This document shows, piece by piece, positions 34,390 through 43,256 of a DNA stretch of 48,164 nt (within the stretch, counting starts at the first letter, position 1; each line of letters starts with the position of its first letter). Origin of the DNA: an uncultured Dysgonomonas sp. (GTDB lineage: Bacteria; Bacteroidota; Bacteroidia; Bacteroidales; Dysgonomonadaceae); NCBI GenBank assembly GCA_937995835.1, contig CALKIV010000041.1, positions 1 to 48,164 on the forward strand, written 5' to 3'. The notes under the pieces are model-generated. The model searched no databases and was not told the DNA's origin. It was given only the letters and a program-made list of their open reading frames with translations. Both the position numbers and the translations under genes were made by a program.

Positions 34390-35217
34390 TTATTTTTTCT
34401 TTCTTTTTTCTACGATGTACTTAGTAGAATGTTTCTTAGGTGCTCTTGTTTTAAGTCCCTTAGCATACACTCCATTACGTGATCTTGGATGTCCTCCAGA
34501 AGCACGTCCTTCACCACCTCCCATAGGGTGATCAACCGGGTTCATCGCCACACCGCGAACGCGAGGACGACGGCCAAGCCATCTAGAACGTCCAGCTTTA
34601 CCTGATTTTTCAAGTGCATGGTCTGAGTTACCAACGCTACCCACAGTTGCCATACATGCAGCTAGGATTTTGCGAGTTTCTCCTGAAGGCATTTTTATGA
34701 TTGCATAACTTCCTTCACGAGATGTCAACTGTGCAAATGTTCCTGCTGAACGCACCATTTTTGCTCCTTGCTTTGGACGTAGTTCAATGTTGTGAACTAC
34801 AGTACCGATAGGCATTTTAGCCAAAGGAAGAGCATTTCCCAACTCTGGAGCTGCATCTTCACCAGACATCACTGTTTGTCCTACTACTAATCCTTCTGGA
34901 GCTAAGATATAAGCTTTTGCTCCATCAGCATAATATAACAAAGCAAGACGAGCCGATCTGTTTGGATCGTACTCTATTGCTTGCACGGTAGCAGGAACCC
35001 CGTATTTTGTTCTCTTGAAGTCGATGATACGAAATTTCTTCTTGTGTCCACCTCCAACGTTACGGACAGTCATTTTACCCGTGTTGTTGCGTCCACCTGT
35101 CGTCTTTCTACCAAATACAAGAGATTTCTCTGGCGCACTTGCAGTGATTTCCTCAAATGTGCCAATAATCTTATTTCTTTGCCCCGGTGTTATGGGCTTT
35201 AATTTACGTACCGACAT
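34390..35217 (-). CDS. rplB: 50S ribosomal protein L2
   Basis: A 275-residue protein next to the peptidyl transferase centre. It has GRNNTGKMTVRNVGGGHKKK at the N-terminus and the RGVAMNPVDHPMGGGEGR signature, whose His is important for the ribosome's active site. Confidence 0.98.
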   Translation of the reverse strand: MSVRKLKPITPGQRNKIIGTFEEITASAPEKSLVFGRKTTGGRNNTGKMTVRNVGGGHKKKFRIIDFKRTKYGVPATVQAIEYDPNRSARLALLYYADGAKAYILAPEGLVVGQTVMSGEDAAPELGNALPLAKMPIGTVVHNIELRPKQGAKMVRSAGTFAQLTSREGSYAIIKMPSGETRKILAACMATVGSVGNSDHALEKSGKAGRSRWLGRRPRVRGVAMNPVDHPMGGGEGRASGGHPRSRNGVYAKGLKTRAPKKHSTKYIVEKRKKK

Positions 35218-35225
35218 TTTTTATC

Positions 35226-35519
35226 TTAGATATTACTAAATAAATCTATACTACTACCTTCTTTCAAGGTAACGATTGCTTTTTTGTAAGCAGCAGCCTT
35301 ACCTACAATTACTCCTGATGCAGTATTTCTTACAGATTTTCTGCCATCATAGTTCATTGTATTAACAGAGTCTACTTTTACATTATAAAGCGCTTCAATT
35401 GCATTTTTGATTTCAGCCTTGTTCGCATTAGGAGCTACAAGGAAACCATAACGGTTTTCGAATTTTTCCGAAACCTTTGTTTGCTTTTCTGTCAATATTG
35501 GTTTTATAATTATAGCCAT
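35226..35519 (-). CDS. rplW: 50S ribosomal protein L23
   Basis: A 97-residue protein at the tunnel exit, where trigger factor and SRP dock. It has IKPILTEKQTKVSEKFENRY at the N-terminus and the EIKNAIEALYNVKVDSVNT core. Nine bases after rplD. Confidence 0.97.
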   Translation of the reverse strand: MAIIIKPILTEKQTKVSEKFENRYGFLVAPNANKAEIKNAIEALYNVKVDSVNTMNYDGRKSVRNTASGVIVGKAAAYKKAIVTLKEGSSIDLFSNI

Positions 35520-35528
35520 ATTTCCTCC

Positions 35529-36161
35529 TTATGCTTTTAATAGAATGTTATCAATAATCGCAACCGACGACTCAGCAATAACTACATGGTTTGCATTTAG
35601 TATTGCATAAGCATTTAAATCAGACGCTCTTACTACTTCGAAACGTTGTAAATTTCGAGCCGACAAATATACGTTTTTATTTTGTTCTGGCAAAACCAAA
35701 AGTACCTTTTTACCAGCCACTTGCAGATTATTTGCCAACGCTACGATATCTTTTGTCTTAGGAGCATCGAACGTAAAATCTTCGATTACGAGGATTTCAT
35801 TGTTTTGTGCTTTTGTTGAAAGAGCCGATTTACGAGCCAAAACTTTAACTTTTTTGTTTAGTTTGAAGCCGTAATCACGAGGACGAGGACCGTGTGCACG
35901 ACCTCCACCAACTAGTACTGGAGATTTAACATCACCTCTACGTGCGCCTCCACTACCCTTTTGACGGATAAGTTTCTTCGTACTTCCTGTTACTTCGTTT
36001 CTTTCTTTGGTTTTATGCGTTCCTTGACGTTGATTAGCCAAGTATTGCTTGATATCCAACCAAAGCACATGCTTATTAGGCTCAATTCCATAAATAGCGT
36101 CATTAAGTGCTATTTTCTTTCCGGTATCTTTACCTTTTATATCAAATATACTTAGTTCCAT
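35529..36161 (-). CDS. rplD: 50S ribosomal protein L4
   Basis: A 210-residue tunnel protein. The extended loop has GSTKKLIRQKGSGGARRGD. L4 also represses the S10 operon in E. coli. Its ATG shares one base with the rplC stop. Confidence 0.98.
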   Translation of the reverse strand: MELSIFDIKGKDTGKKIALNDAIYGIEPNKHVLWLDIKQYLANQRQGTHKTKERNEVTGSTKKLIRQKGSGGARRGDVKSPVLVGGGRAHGPRPRDYGFKLNKKVKVLARKSALSTKAQNNEILVIEDFTFDAPKTKDIVALANNLQVAGKKVLLVLPEQNKNVYLSARNLQRFEVVRASDLNAYAILNANHVVIAESSVAIIDNILLKA

Positions 36162-36784
36162 TATTTTCTGATTGTTAAGATTGAACCTTTACCTCCCGGA
36201 ATAGAACCTTTTAGCAATAGAAGGTTATGTTCTGGAATTACTTTAATTATTTCAAGGTTTTGAACAGTCACTTGCTTGTTTCCCATTTGTCCACCCATCT
36301 TCATTCCTTTGAATACTTTCGCTGGATAAGATGCAGCACCAATAGAACCCGGAGCACGTAGACGATTCTTTTGACCCATAGTACGTTGTCCTACCCCAGC
36401 AAATCCGTGGCGTTTAACAACTCCTTGGAAGCCTTTACCTTTTGAGATACCTGTTGCATCAACATATCCGGCACCTTCGAAGATATCAACTGTCAAAACG
36501 TCTCCAATCTTACGATCTTTCAACTCTTCTTCACAAACGAACTCGGCCAAGTATCTTTGTGGAGTTACTCCTGCTTTCTTGAAGTGACCTGCTAGTGGAG
36601 CTGATGTGTGCTTGTCTTTCATTTCAACAAAGCCCAATTGCACAGCTTCATAACCATCATTTTCAAGAGTTTTCACTTGAGTAACAACACAAGGACCCAC
36701 TTCGACAACAGTGCATGGGATATTTTTCCCCTCGGCACTGAAAACGGATGTCATTCCGATTTTTTTTCCTAATAATCCTGGCAT
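36161..36784 (-). CDS. rplC: 50S ribosomal protein L3
   Basis: A 207-residue protein beginning MPGLLGKKIGMTSVFSAEGK. The conserved FKGMKMGGQMGNKQVTVQNL loop near the peptidyl transferase centre is present. Coupled to rplD. Confidence 0.98.
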   Translation of the reverse strand: MPGLLGKKIGMTSVFSAEGKNIPCTVVEVGPCVVTQVKTLENDGYEAVQLGFVEMKDKHTSAPLAGHFKKAGVTPQRYLAEFVCEEELKDRKIGDVLTVDIFEGAGYVDATGISKGKGFQGVVKRHGFAGVGQRTMGQKNRLRAPGSIGAASYPAKVFKGMKMGGQMGNKQVTVQNLEIIKVIPEHNLLLLKGSIPGGKGSILTIRK

Positions 36785-36818
36785 TTCTTTTACTTATTTA
36801 AAACTTACTTGTAATTTC

Positions 36819-37124
36819 TCAAACTTTAATTTCTACCTCAACACCGCTAGGCAACTCTAATTTCATGAGTGCATCTACAGTTTTAGCAGTAGAGCTATAG
36901 ATATCGATCAATCTCTTGTAAGAGTTTAGTTCGAATTGCTCACGAGACTTTTTGTTCACGAATGTTGAACGGTTTACAGTAAAGATACGTTTGTGAGTTG
37001 GCAATGGAATTGGACCACTAACAACAGCACCTGTTGCCTTAACTGTTTTTACGATTTTCTCAGCAGACTTGTCTACCAAAGTATAATCGTATGATTTCAG
37101 TTTGATTCTAATTTTTTGACTCAT
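36819..37124 (-). CDS. rpsJ: 30S ribosomal protein S10
   Basis: A 101-residue protein that also serves in transcription antitermination with NusB. The conserved KAYDYxxxD-like start (KSYDYTLVDKSAEKIV) and SGPIPLPTHKRIFTVNRS signature are intact. It begins the S10 part of the cluster, after an 88-base gap carrying a strong hairpin. Confidence 0.98.
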   Translation of the reverse strand: MSQKIRIKLKSYDYTLVDKSAEKIVKTVKATGAVVSGPIPLPTHKRIFTVNRSTFVNKKSREQFELNSYKRLIDIYSSTAKTVDALMKLELPSGVEVEIKV

Positions 37125-37160
37125 TAGTTTTTTTATTAAAAATTTATATTACAAAATCTA

Positions 37161-37198
37161 CAGATCATTATTAAGAGTCATACGCTAATAATGATCTG
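37161..37198 (-). promoter_or_regulatory. Perfect 13-bp hairpin between fusA and rpsJ
   Basis: CAGATCATTATTA (37161-37173) and its exact complement (37186-37198) enclose 12 bases. No long T run follows on the minus strand, so it is a weak terminator at most. Its place at the head of the S10 genes suggests an attenuator, a processing site or an L4-type leader. Confidence 0.5.
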
Positions 37199-37212
37199 AG
37201 ATTTCAATTTTT

Positions 37213-39327
37213 TTATTTCAATAGATCTACTCTACCGTCAGTCTCCTCAAGCACTTTCTTAGCAATTGCTGTAGAAAGTTGATCGAAGTGAGAGAATTCC
37301 ATAGAAGAAGTTGCTCTACCAGAAGTGATTGTTCTCAATGTAGTAACATATCCGAACATTTCAGCTAAAGGCACTTTGGCCTTCACAACACGTGCACCAG
37401 AACGGCTTGATTCCATTCCTTCTACTTGTCCACGACGTTTGTTAAGGTCACCGATAACATCTCCCATGTTTTCTTCCGGAGTAATAACTTCCAGCTTCAT
37501 GATTGGCTCAAGCAATACAGGCCCCGCCTTAGCAGCTGCTTCTCTAAATGCAAATCTAGCTACTTGCTCGAACGACATTTGATCCGAGTCAACTGCGTGA
37601 TACGATCCATCTTTCAATACCACTTTCATGCTATCGATAGGATATCCTGCAAGCACACCTGCTTTCATACATTCTTTGAATCCTTTCTCTACTGAAGGGA
37701 TATATTCTTTCGGAACGTTACCACCTTTCACCTCATCAACGAATTGTAGACCACCTTCCCAGCCTTCATCAGCAGGTCCGATCGTAACAATAATGTCGGC
37801 GAAAGCACCACGACCTCCGGTTTGTTTTTTGTAAACTTCACGGTGATCAACAGTTTTAGTAATAGCCTCTTTGTAAGAAACTTGAGGTTTTCCTTGGTTA
37901 CATTCTACTTTAAACTCACGTTTCAAACGCTCGATAAGAACTTCAAGGTGAAGCTCACCCATCCCTTCAATGATTGTTTGTCCTGTATCGTGGTTAGTTG
38001 ACACACGGAATGTTGGATCTTCTTCTGCAAGCTTAGCCAATCCGTTAGACAACTTGTCGATATCTTTTTGAGTAATTGGCTCTACTGCAACTCCGATCAC
38101 TGGATCAGGGAAGTCCATAGATTCAAGTACGATTGGATTTGCTTCGTCGCAAAGAGTATCTCCTGTACGAATATCTTTAAATCCTACTCCAGCACCTATG
38201 TCTCCAGTTCCAATTTCCTCTTTAGGATTTTGTTTGTTTGAGTGCATTTGATACAAACGAGAGATACGCTCTTTCTTCTCTGAACGAGAGTTGTAAACGT
38301 AAGATCCAGCTTGGATAGCACCTGAATAAACTCTAAAGAAACACAAGCGACCTACGAATGGGTCAGTTGCGATCTTAAATGCCAATGCTGACATAGGGTC
38401 AGTAGACACTGGGTGACGAAGAACAGTTTCTCCAGTTTTTGGATTTGTACCTTCGATAGCTTCAGCATCTAGTGGGCTAGGCAAGTAGCGACACACAGCA
38501 TCCAACAATGGTTGCACTCCTTTATTTTTGAAAGAAGATCCACACATCATTGGGTTAAGTTGCATTGAAAGAGTTCCTTTACGGATAGCACTTACGATTT
38601 CTTCTTCAGTGATAGTAGAAGGATCGTCAAAGTATTTTTCCATTAGTGACTCATCGCACTCAGCTACTTTTTCAAGCATCTTGTCTCTCCACTCTTGAGC
38701 TTCGTCTAATAGATCAGCAGGAATTTCATCTAGGTCATAATCAGCACCTTTAGATTCATCATGCCAATACATAGCCTTCATTGAGATAAGGTCTACTATA
38801 CCTCTGAAGTTTTCTTCTGCTCCGATTGGAATTTGGATCAAACAAGGATTACCATTTAACATATCCTTAATTTGATTAGCAACTTCGTAGAAGTCTGCTC
38901 CCGAACGGTCCATTTTATTTACATAACAAATACGAGGAACATCGTACTTGTCAGCTTGACGCCACACAGTTTCAGACTGAGGCTCAACACCACTCACAGC
39001 ATCGTAAGTAGCGATCGCTCCGTCCAACACACGCAATGAACGCTCTACCTCAACAGTAAAGTCAACGTGTCCCGGAGTGTCAATCAAGTTTATTTTATAT
39101 ATCTCACCATCATGTCTCCACTCTGCAGTTGTTGCAGCAGAGGTAATGGTAATACCACGCTCTTGCTCCTGATCCATCCAGTCCATAGTAGCAGACCCAT
39201 CATGAGTTTCCCCAATTTTGTGAGTTAGCCCCGTATAGAACAAGATACGCTCAGAAGTCGTAGTCTTCCCGGCATCGATGTGAGCCATGATGCCAATATT
39301 TCTTGTATATTTTAAATCTTTTGCCAT
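37213..39327 (-). CDS. fusA: Elongation factor G
   Basis: A 704-residue translocation GTPase. Nucleotide-binding motifs are AHIDAGKTT (about 15-23), RGITI, DTPGHVDF and NKMDRSGAD. Domains II-V follow in order, with GRATSSMEFSHFD near the C-terminus. It lies 17 bases after rpsG. tuf, which follows fusA in many bacteria, is absent here, as is common in Bacteroidetes. Confidence 0.98.
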   Translation of the reverse strand: MAKDLKYTRNIGIMAHIDAGKTTTSERILFYTGLTHKIGETHDGSATMDWMDQEQERGITITSAATTAEWRHDGEIYKINLIDTPGHVDFTVEVERSLRVLDGAIATYDAVSGVEPQSETVWRQADKYDVPRICYVNKMDRSGADFYEVANQIKDMLNGNPCLIQIPIGAEENFRGIVDLISMKAMYWHDESKGADYDLDEIPADLLDEAQEWRDKMLEKVAECDESLMEKYFDDPSTITEEEIVSAIRKGTLSMQLNPMMCGSSFKNKGVQPLLDAVCRYLPSPLDAEAIEGTNPKTGETVLRHPVSTDPMSALAFKIATDPFVGRLCFFRVYSGAIQAGSYVYNSRSEKKERISRLYQMHSNKQNPKEEIGTGDIGAGVGFKDIRTGDTLCDEANPIVLESMDFPDPVIGVAVEPITQKDIDKLSNGLAKLAEEDPTFRVSTNHDTGQTIIEGMGELHLEVLIERLKREFKVECNQGKPQVSYKEAITKTVDHREVYKKQTGGRGAFADIIVTIGPADEGWEGGLQFVDEVKGGNVPKEYIPSVEKGFKECMKAGVLAGYPIDSMKVVLKDGSYHAVDSDQMSFEQVARFAFREAAAKAGPVLLEPIMKLEVITPEENMGDVIGDLNKRRGQVEGMESSRSGARVVKAKVPLAEMFGYVTTLRTITSGRATSSMEFSHFDQLSTAIAKKVLEETDGRVDLLK

Positions 39328-39344
39328 TGTATTATTTCTTTTCC

Positions 39345-39821
39345 TTAAAATCTGAAGTAAGCAAATGCTCTATTAGCTTCAGCCATCTTATGCATATCTT
39401 CTTTTCTTCTATATGCACCACCTTGACCATTGAAAGCGTCAACTATTTCTGCTGCTAATTTGTTTGCCATTGTTCTCCCACCTCTCTTACGAGCATATAG
39501 GATAAGATTTTTCATAGAAATAGATTCTTTTCTGTCTGGGCGAACTTCAGTAGGAACTTGGAATGTAGCACCACCTACACGGCGAGCTTTCACTTCCACT
39601 TGAGGAGTAACATTATCTAATGCTGCTTTCCAGATTTCTAGTGTAGATTTTTCTTCGTTAGGAAGTTTACCTTTCACTTCTTCAAGAGCAGAATAGAAAA
39701 TATCGAATGCGATAGACTTTTTACCGTCTAACATTAAGTGGTTTACAAATTTTGTAACCTTCACATCACCATAGACAGGATCTGGCAATACCTGTCTTAC
39801 TTTTGGTTTTGATTTTCTCAT
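39345..39821 (-). CDS. rpsG: 30S ribosomal protein S7
   Basis: A 158-residue primary assembly protein of the 30S head. I start it at MRKSKPKVRQVLPDPVYGD; an open frame 18 codons longer lies in the leader and has no family similarity. The GGATFQVPTEVRPDRKESIS region is typical. S7 represses its own operon in E. coli through the rpsL-rpsG gap. Confidence 0.98.
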   Translation of the reverse strand: MRKSKPKVRQVLPDPVYGDVKVTKFVNHLMLDGKKSIAFDIFYSALEEVKGKLPNEEKSTLEIWKAALDNVTPQVEVKARRVGGATFQVPTEVRPDRKESISMKNLILYARKRGGRTMANKLAAEIVDAFNGQGGAYRRKEDMHKMAEANRAFAYFRF

Positions 39822-39979
39822 TTTTGTTGAAAAAAATTGTGTTTTTGTTTTTGGTTGCCATTCTGACGTCTTCAACTAATCCCGCTGGATCAATTTACTC
39901 AACCTATATTATAGCCTTTCCAATAAACTTAAACCGTTGTTTAAATACTTTTACTAATTGTCTCGAGCTTTCGCGCTAA
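39822..39979 (-). promoter_or_regulatory. Long rpsL-rpsG gap, candidate S7 control region
   Basis: At 158 bases this is the largest gap in the cluster. It is unusually rich in short GC patches for this genome (AAAGCTCGAGACAATT at the rpsL end, GAAGACGTCAGAATGGCAAC near rpsG) and holds a TTAAAC/GTTTAA hairpin at 39929-39944. E. coli S7 binds in the matching gap; the function here is inferred. Confidence 0.4.
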
Positions 39980-40384
39980 TTATTTTTTCTTAGCTGCAGC
40001 AGCTGGAGCTCCTGGCTTAGGACGTTTTGCTCCGTATTTAGAGCGACGTTGCGTACGACCTGCAACACCAGCAGTGTCCAATGTACCACGAACAATGTGA
40101 TAACGAACACCTGGAAGGTCTTTCACACGACCACCTCTAACAAGTACGATAGAGTGCTCTTGCAAGTTATGTCCCTCACCTGGGATATAAGCATTCACTT
40201 CTTTACCGTTTGTCAAACGCACACGTGCAACTTTACGCATCGCAGAGTTAGGTTTTTTAGGAGTGGTAGTATACACACGTACGCATACACCTCTTCTTTG
40301 AGGACATGAATCTAACGCACGAGATTTACTTTGCTCCTCCAAAACCCTACGTCCTTTTCTTACTAATTGTTGAATTGTAGGCAT
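39980..40384 (-). CDS. rpsL: 30S ribosomal protein S12
   Basis: A 134-residue decoding-centre protein. Lysines of the streptomycin-sensitive form are present in TTPKKPNSAMRKVARV and RGGRVKDLPGVRYH, so this looks like the wild-type allele. The C-terminus has a short Ala/Lys tail. It is the first gene of the whole cluster. Confidence 0.98.
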   Translation of the reverse strand: MPTIQQLVRKGRRVLEEQSKSRALDSCPQRRGVCVRVYTTTPKKPNSAMRKVARVRLTNGKEVNAYIPGEGHNLQEHSIVLVRGGRVKDLPGVRYHIVRGTLDTAGVAGRTQRRSKYGAKRPKPGAPAAAAKKK

Positions 40385-40516
40385 CTTGTTTCTTTTCGAT
40401 TTTTAAAATCCTTTTTTAATAATTTACTTTATCCACCTCACAACAACCCAAACAACCCTCTGATATACAGAAAGTTAATCTCAACGAGAGACTATGAGCC
40501 ATTATTAAATGGGTTG

Positions 40517-40548
40517 CAAAGTTATACAGAATCAATTAGATACGCAAA
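40517..40548 (-). promoter_or_regulatory. Main promoter of the ribosomal-protein cluster
   Basis: On the minus strand, TTTG (40548-40545), 20 bases, then TAACTTTG (40524-40517): a full match to the Bacteroidetes consensus. The leader to rpsL would be about 125 bases and contains a small TCTC/GAGA hairpin. The rest of the 40385-40683 gap shows no gene. Confidence 0.7.
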
Positions 40549-40683
40549 TATCCCCTTAAAAAAATGCAACAAAAACAAGACTTAACTACTTTTCTCCTAA
40601 GAAGCTACTCATAGTTTGCCGAATTCTTTTGATCCCAAGGACTTAACATTTTGCTTTATGCTCTAAAGACTACTCATCTCCGT

Positions 40684-40720
40684 AAAACAAAAAGAGACTT
40701 ATTATTCAAATAAATCTCTT
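40684..40720 (-). terminator. Terminator of rfbA
   Basis: AAGAGACTTATT (40692-40703) pairs with AATAAATCTCTT (40709-40720) except for one mismatch, and a T-rich run follows on the minus strand. It lies 26 bases after the rfbA stop. Confidence 0.7.
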
Positions 40721-40746
40721 ATATCGTTTCGTTTTATATCACCTTA

Positions 40747-41613
40747 TTATTGCTCTAACAAGCTCAAAATATATCTCCCATAAGCTGTTTTATCAGAAGC
40801 TAATCCCAATTGCCTCAACTGTTCATCCGAGATCCATTTATTTCTCCATGCTATTTCCTCTATACAAGAGACATACAAACCTTGTCTATTTTGTATCGTT
40901 TCCACAAAATTACTGGCCTCTAACAAGCTATCAGCATTTCCTGTATCAAGCCAAGCAAAACCTCTCCCGAATTGCTTCACCTTCAGCAAACCTTCAGTTA
41001 AATAGGTTTTATTCAGATCGGTAATTTCGTACTCACCTCTCGCTGATGGCTTCAGAGCTTTGGCTCTTTCCACAACAGACGAGTCGTAAAAATATAGGCC
41101 GGGAACGGCATAATTTGACTTAGGTTTATTGGGTTTTTCCTCCAAAGACACCACTTTGTTATCTTCATCAAATTCTACTACTCCATAAGCACGAGGATCA
41201 CGAACATAGTAACCAAATATACAAGCTCCAGTGTTGATATCTCTAGCTTCTTTCAGCATCGCCGAAAAGTTTTGTCCATAAAACATATTGTCGCCTAAGA
41301 TCAAACAAGCCGAATCGCCATCGAGAAATTTTTCTCCTAAGACAAAAGCCTGAGCCAATCCATTAGGTTTTTCTTGTACTATATATTCGAATCTCATTCC
41401 CAAGTCCTTGCCATCGCCCAACAGTTCCCTAAACATTGGGAGATCACGTGGCGTGGAGATAATAAGCACCTCCTTTATTCCAGCCAACATAAGGGTGGAA
41501 AGAGGATAGTAGATCATCGGCTTATCATACACGGGCATGATTTGTTTCGAGATTGCTTTGGAGAGGGGATAAAGTCTTGTGGCACTTCCTCCTGCTAATA
41601 TGATTCCTTTCAT
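40747..41613 (-). CDS. rfbA: Glucose-1-phosphate thymidylyltransferase
   Basis: A 288-residue nucleotidyltransferase that makes dTDP-glucose, the first step to dTDP-rhamnose and related sugars. The nucleotide-binding motif GGSATRLYPLSKAISKQIMP is at the N-terminus; other landmarks are LILGDNMFYGQNF, YAVPGLYFYD and FAWLDTGNADSLLEASNF. The other dTDP-rhamnose genes (rfbB, rfbC, rfbD) are not in the window. It appears to be a single-gene unit. Normal length. Confidence 0.95.
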   Translation of the reverse strand: MKGIILAGGSATRLYPLSKAISKQIMPVYDKPMIYYPLSTLMLAGIKEVLIISTPRDLPMFRELLGDGKDLGMRFEYIVQEKPNGLAQAFVLGEKFLDGDSACLILGDNMFYGQNFSAMLKEARDINTGACIFGYYVRDPRAYGVVEFDEDNKVVSLEEKPNKPKSNYAVPGLYFYDSSVVERAKALKPSARGEYEITDLNKTYLTEGLLKVKQFGRGFAWLDTGNADSLLEASNFVETIQNRQGLYVSCIEEIAWRNKWISDEQLRQLGLASDKTAYGRYILSLLEQ

Positions 41614-41685
41614 AAAGTTAAAATTTTTATGAAGATATAATTATAATTAAAGATATGCAATCTCTAGTAGAGATAGTCTGTATAA

Positions 41686-41727
41686 AATAATGACACCTCT
41701 CACAATACAGCGAAAGGTGTCGTTATT
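41686..41727 (-). terminator. Terminator of the PepSY-like gene pair
   Basis: AATAATGACACCT (41686-41698) and AGGTGTCGTTATT (41715-41727) form a 13-bp stem with one G-T pair and a 16-base loop. It ends transcription about 20 bases after the lipoprotein gene. Confidence 0.75.
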
Positions 41728-41745
41728 TATTGAATGATAGAAATA

Positions 41746-42654
41746 TCAATCTCTAAGAGTTTTCAGATGCTTCCCATCTATATCAAAATAGATTTTATAA
41801 TCAGGCTTACCACCTACTTCCACCACATAGCCCTTGTCGATAGTAACGCCAGAAGCTGCAATACTAAATTCTTCGATCACTCCTCCGGTATGCTCTTTGT
41901 CAAGATAAACAAGAATAGCATCAGAGCCCGATACACCTTTAATAATAGCACGGATAGCATCGTTTACGGTTTCTACCTCCACGCTATAGAAAGACCCGTC
42001 TTTCGAGAAGAACTCGATTTCTACTTCATTGGCTTTCTCACTGTTATACTCAACCTTCACAGTATTCCATTCCTTCTCTATGTTAGTCGGAGTTTGTCCT
42101 TTGAAATAAGTAGTCAAAAATTCTTTAGTAGCAGGGAGAAGATCCTCAAATTTCACATCTTGTTTTCCTCCATTGCCATCAGTCTTATCTTTTAACACAT
42201 TACCTTGTGCGTCGAAATAGATCTCTCTATCATTCCTCAATTCTATTTTATATCCTTGCCCCACCTCTGCATAAGGTCCAGTTTTCTCTACTTCTTCAAT
42301 CAAAACACCTGGATAAGTAGAAGACAGATAAGTCAAAGCTTTCTCAGGAAGCAACATTGCAATGGATTGTGGCAAAGCATTACCATTAAGATCTATATCC
42401 TTCCAAACACCATTTGGATAAAAATCCATCTCTATCCTATTCTTAAATTTGATGTCATAAGAACCATCTCCTTCTAATGTTACAGATTGAATATCAGCTT
42501 CGTTGAAATCAACAAAGTGCTCTTTCAAAAATGCTTGAGTCGTTTTTGGAACTTCGCTAAAAGTGATTGATTGATCTTTATCATCGTCATCACTACAAGC
42601 AATAAATAAGAGAGGCATAACTAATACAGTTAATACTAAAAATAATTTTTTCAT
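41746..42654 (-). CDS. PepSY-like (BPSL-type beta-lactamase-inhibitor-like fold) surface lipoprotein
   Basis: A 302-residue protein with a lipoprotein signal peptide ending LLFIAC at the N-terminus. Directly after the Cys is SDDDD, the export signal reported for surface lipoproteins in Bacteroides fragilis, so it is probably displayed on the cell surface. The mature part holds two PepSY-like (DUF2874) units at about 30-145 and 160-302. Each has paired half-repeats of a helix then strands, such as YDIKFKNRIEMDFYPNGVW and YKIYFDIDGKHLKTLRD. No catalytic motif is visible. It follows the smaller PepSY gene by 37 bases and belongs to the same unit. Confidence 0.8.
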   Translation of the reverse strand: MKKLFLVLTVLVMPLLFIACSDDDDKDQSITFSEVPKTTQAFLKEHFVDFNEADIQSVTLEGDGSYDIKFKNRIEMDFYPNGVWKDIDLNGNALPQSIAMLLPEKALTYLSSTYPGVLIEEVEKTGPYAEVGQGYKIELRNDREIYFDAQGNVLKDKTDGNGGKQDVKFEDLLPATKEFLTTYFKGQTPTNIEKEWNTVKVEYNSEKANEVEIEFFSKDGSFYSVEVETVNDAIRAIIKGVSGSDAILVYLDKEHTGGVIEEFSIAASGVTIDKGYVVEVGGKPDYKIYFDIDGKHLKTLRD

Positions 42655-42691
42655 AATGCGTATTTCTATTTTGTGTTTGTAATTATATCCT

Positions 42692-43234
42692 TTATCGATC
42701 TACTCTTTCGCTTACAATTACCCCCTCTTTATTAAGAGTTAGTTTTACATCAACATCACCTTTTTCGATCTCTACTTTATACAAGGTTTCATTGCCTTTC
42801 ACTATTTTACTAACATCCTCAATGCTAAAATTTGGATATTTAGCCAGAGCGCCATTCTTTACCACAGCAGGGAGTTCGCTTGTTGGAATCTCTTGTTCAT
42901 AGATCAATAACTGACCTTTAACGTCATAGTAGGCAGTATAATCTCTACTAGGAAATCTCCCGATTTCGAACTCTACTTCATAGAGTGCATTCGTTTTCTC
43001 CCAATCAATATCACGTGCTTTAGGAAAATCTCTTAACAAAGCAGAGGACAATTCTTGAGTTGGACAAATATCATGTGCATGTTGTTGCTTATGTTCTTTA
43101 AACATTTGATCCACTTGTTCAGCAGTGTATGCCTTGCTGATTGTTTGCGCACTAGCCACAGATGAGCCGAGAAGCAAGCCCAAAGACAGCAGTCCGATTG
43201 TTATTGAAGTTTTCATAATTTGTTTTGTTTTCAT
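42692..43234 (-). CDS. Secreted PepSY-like protein
   Basis: A 180-residue protein with a signal peptide ending ASAQ (about residue 30). A second ATG at 43216 would give a shorter and more typical signal peptide, so the start is uncertain. The mature part carries one PepSY-like (DUF2874) pair: LYEVEFEIG followed by AYYDVKGQLLIYEQEIP, then LYKVEIEKGDVDVKLTLNKEG. No lipobox, so likely periplasmic. It has its own promoter with the operator-like sequence shared with the response regulator gene, and is followed by the PepSY lipoprotein. Confidence 0.8.
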   Translation of the reverse strand: MKTKQIMKTSITIGLLSLGLLLGSSVASAQTISKAYTAEQVDQMFKEHKQQHAHDICPTQELSSALLRDFPKARDIDWEKTNALYEVEFEIGRFPSRDYTAYYDVKGQLLIYEQEIPTSELPAVVKNGALAKYPNFSIEDVSKIVKGNETLYKVEIEKGDVDVKLTLNKEGVIVSERVDR

Positions 43235-43256
43235 TAATACTTATACAATATGAAAA

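Noticed and set aside
39822..39875. Longer start for S7
   Set aside because: The extra 18 residues lie in the leader and do not match the family.
41660..41674. ATCTCT-AGT-AGAGAT hairpin upstream of rfbA
   Set aside because: Short, AT-rich and with no T run or conserved context; likely chance.
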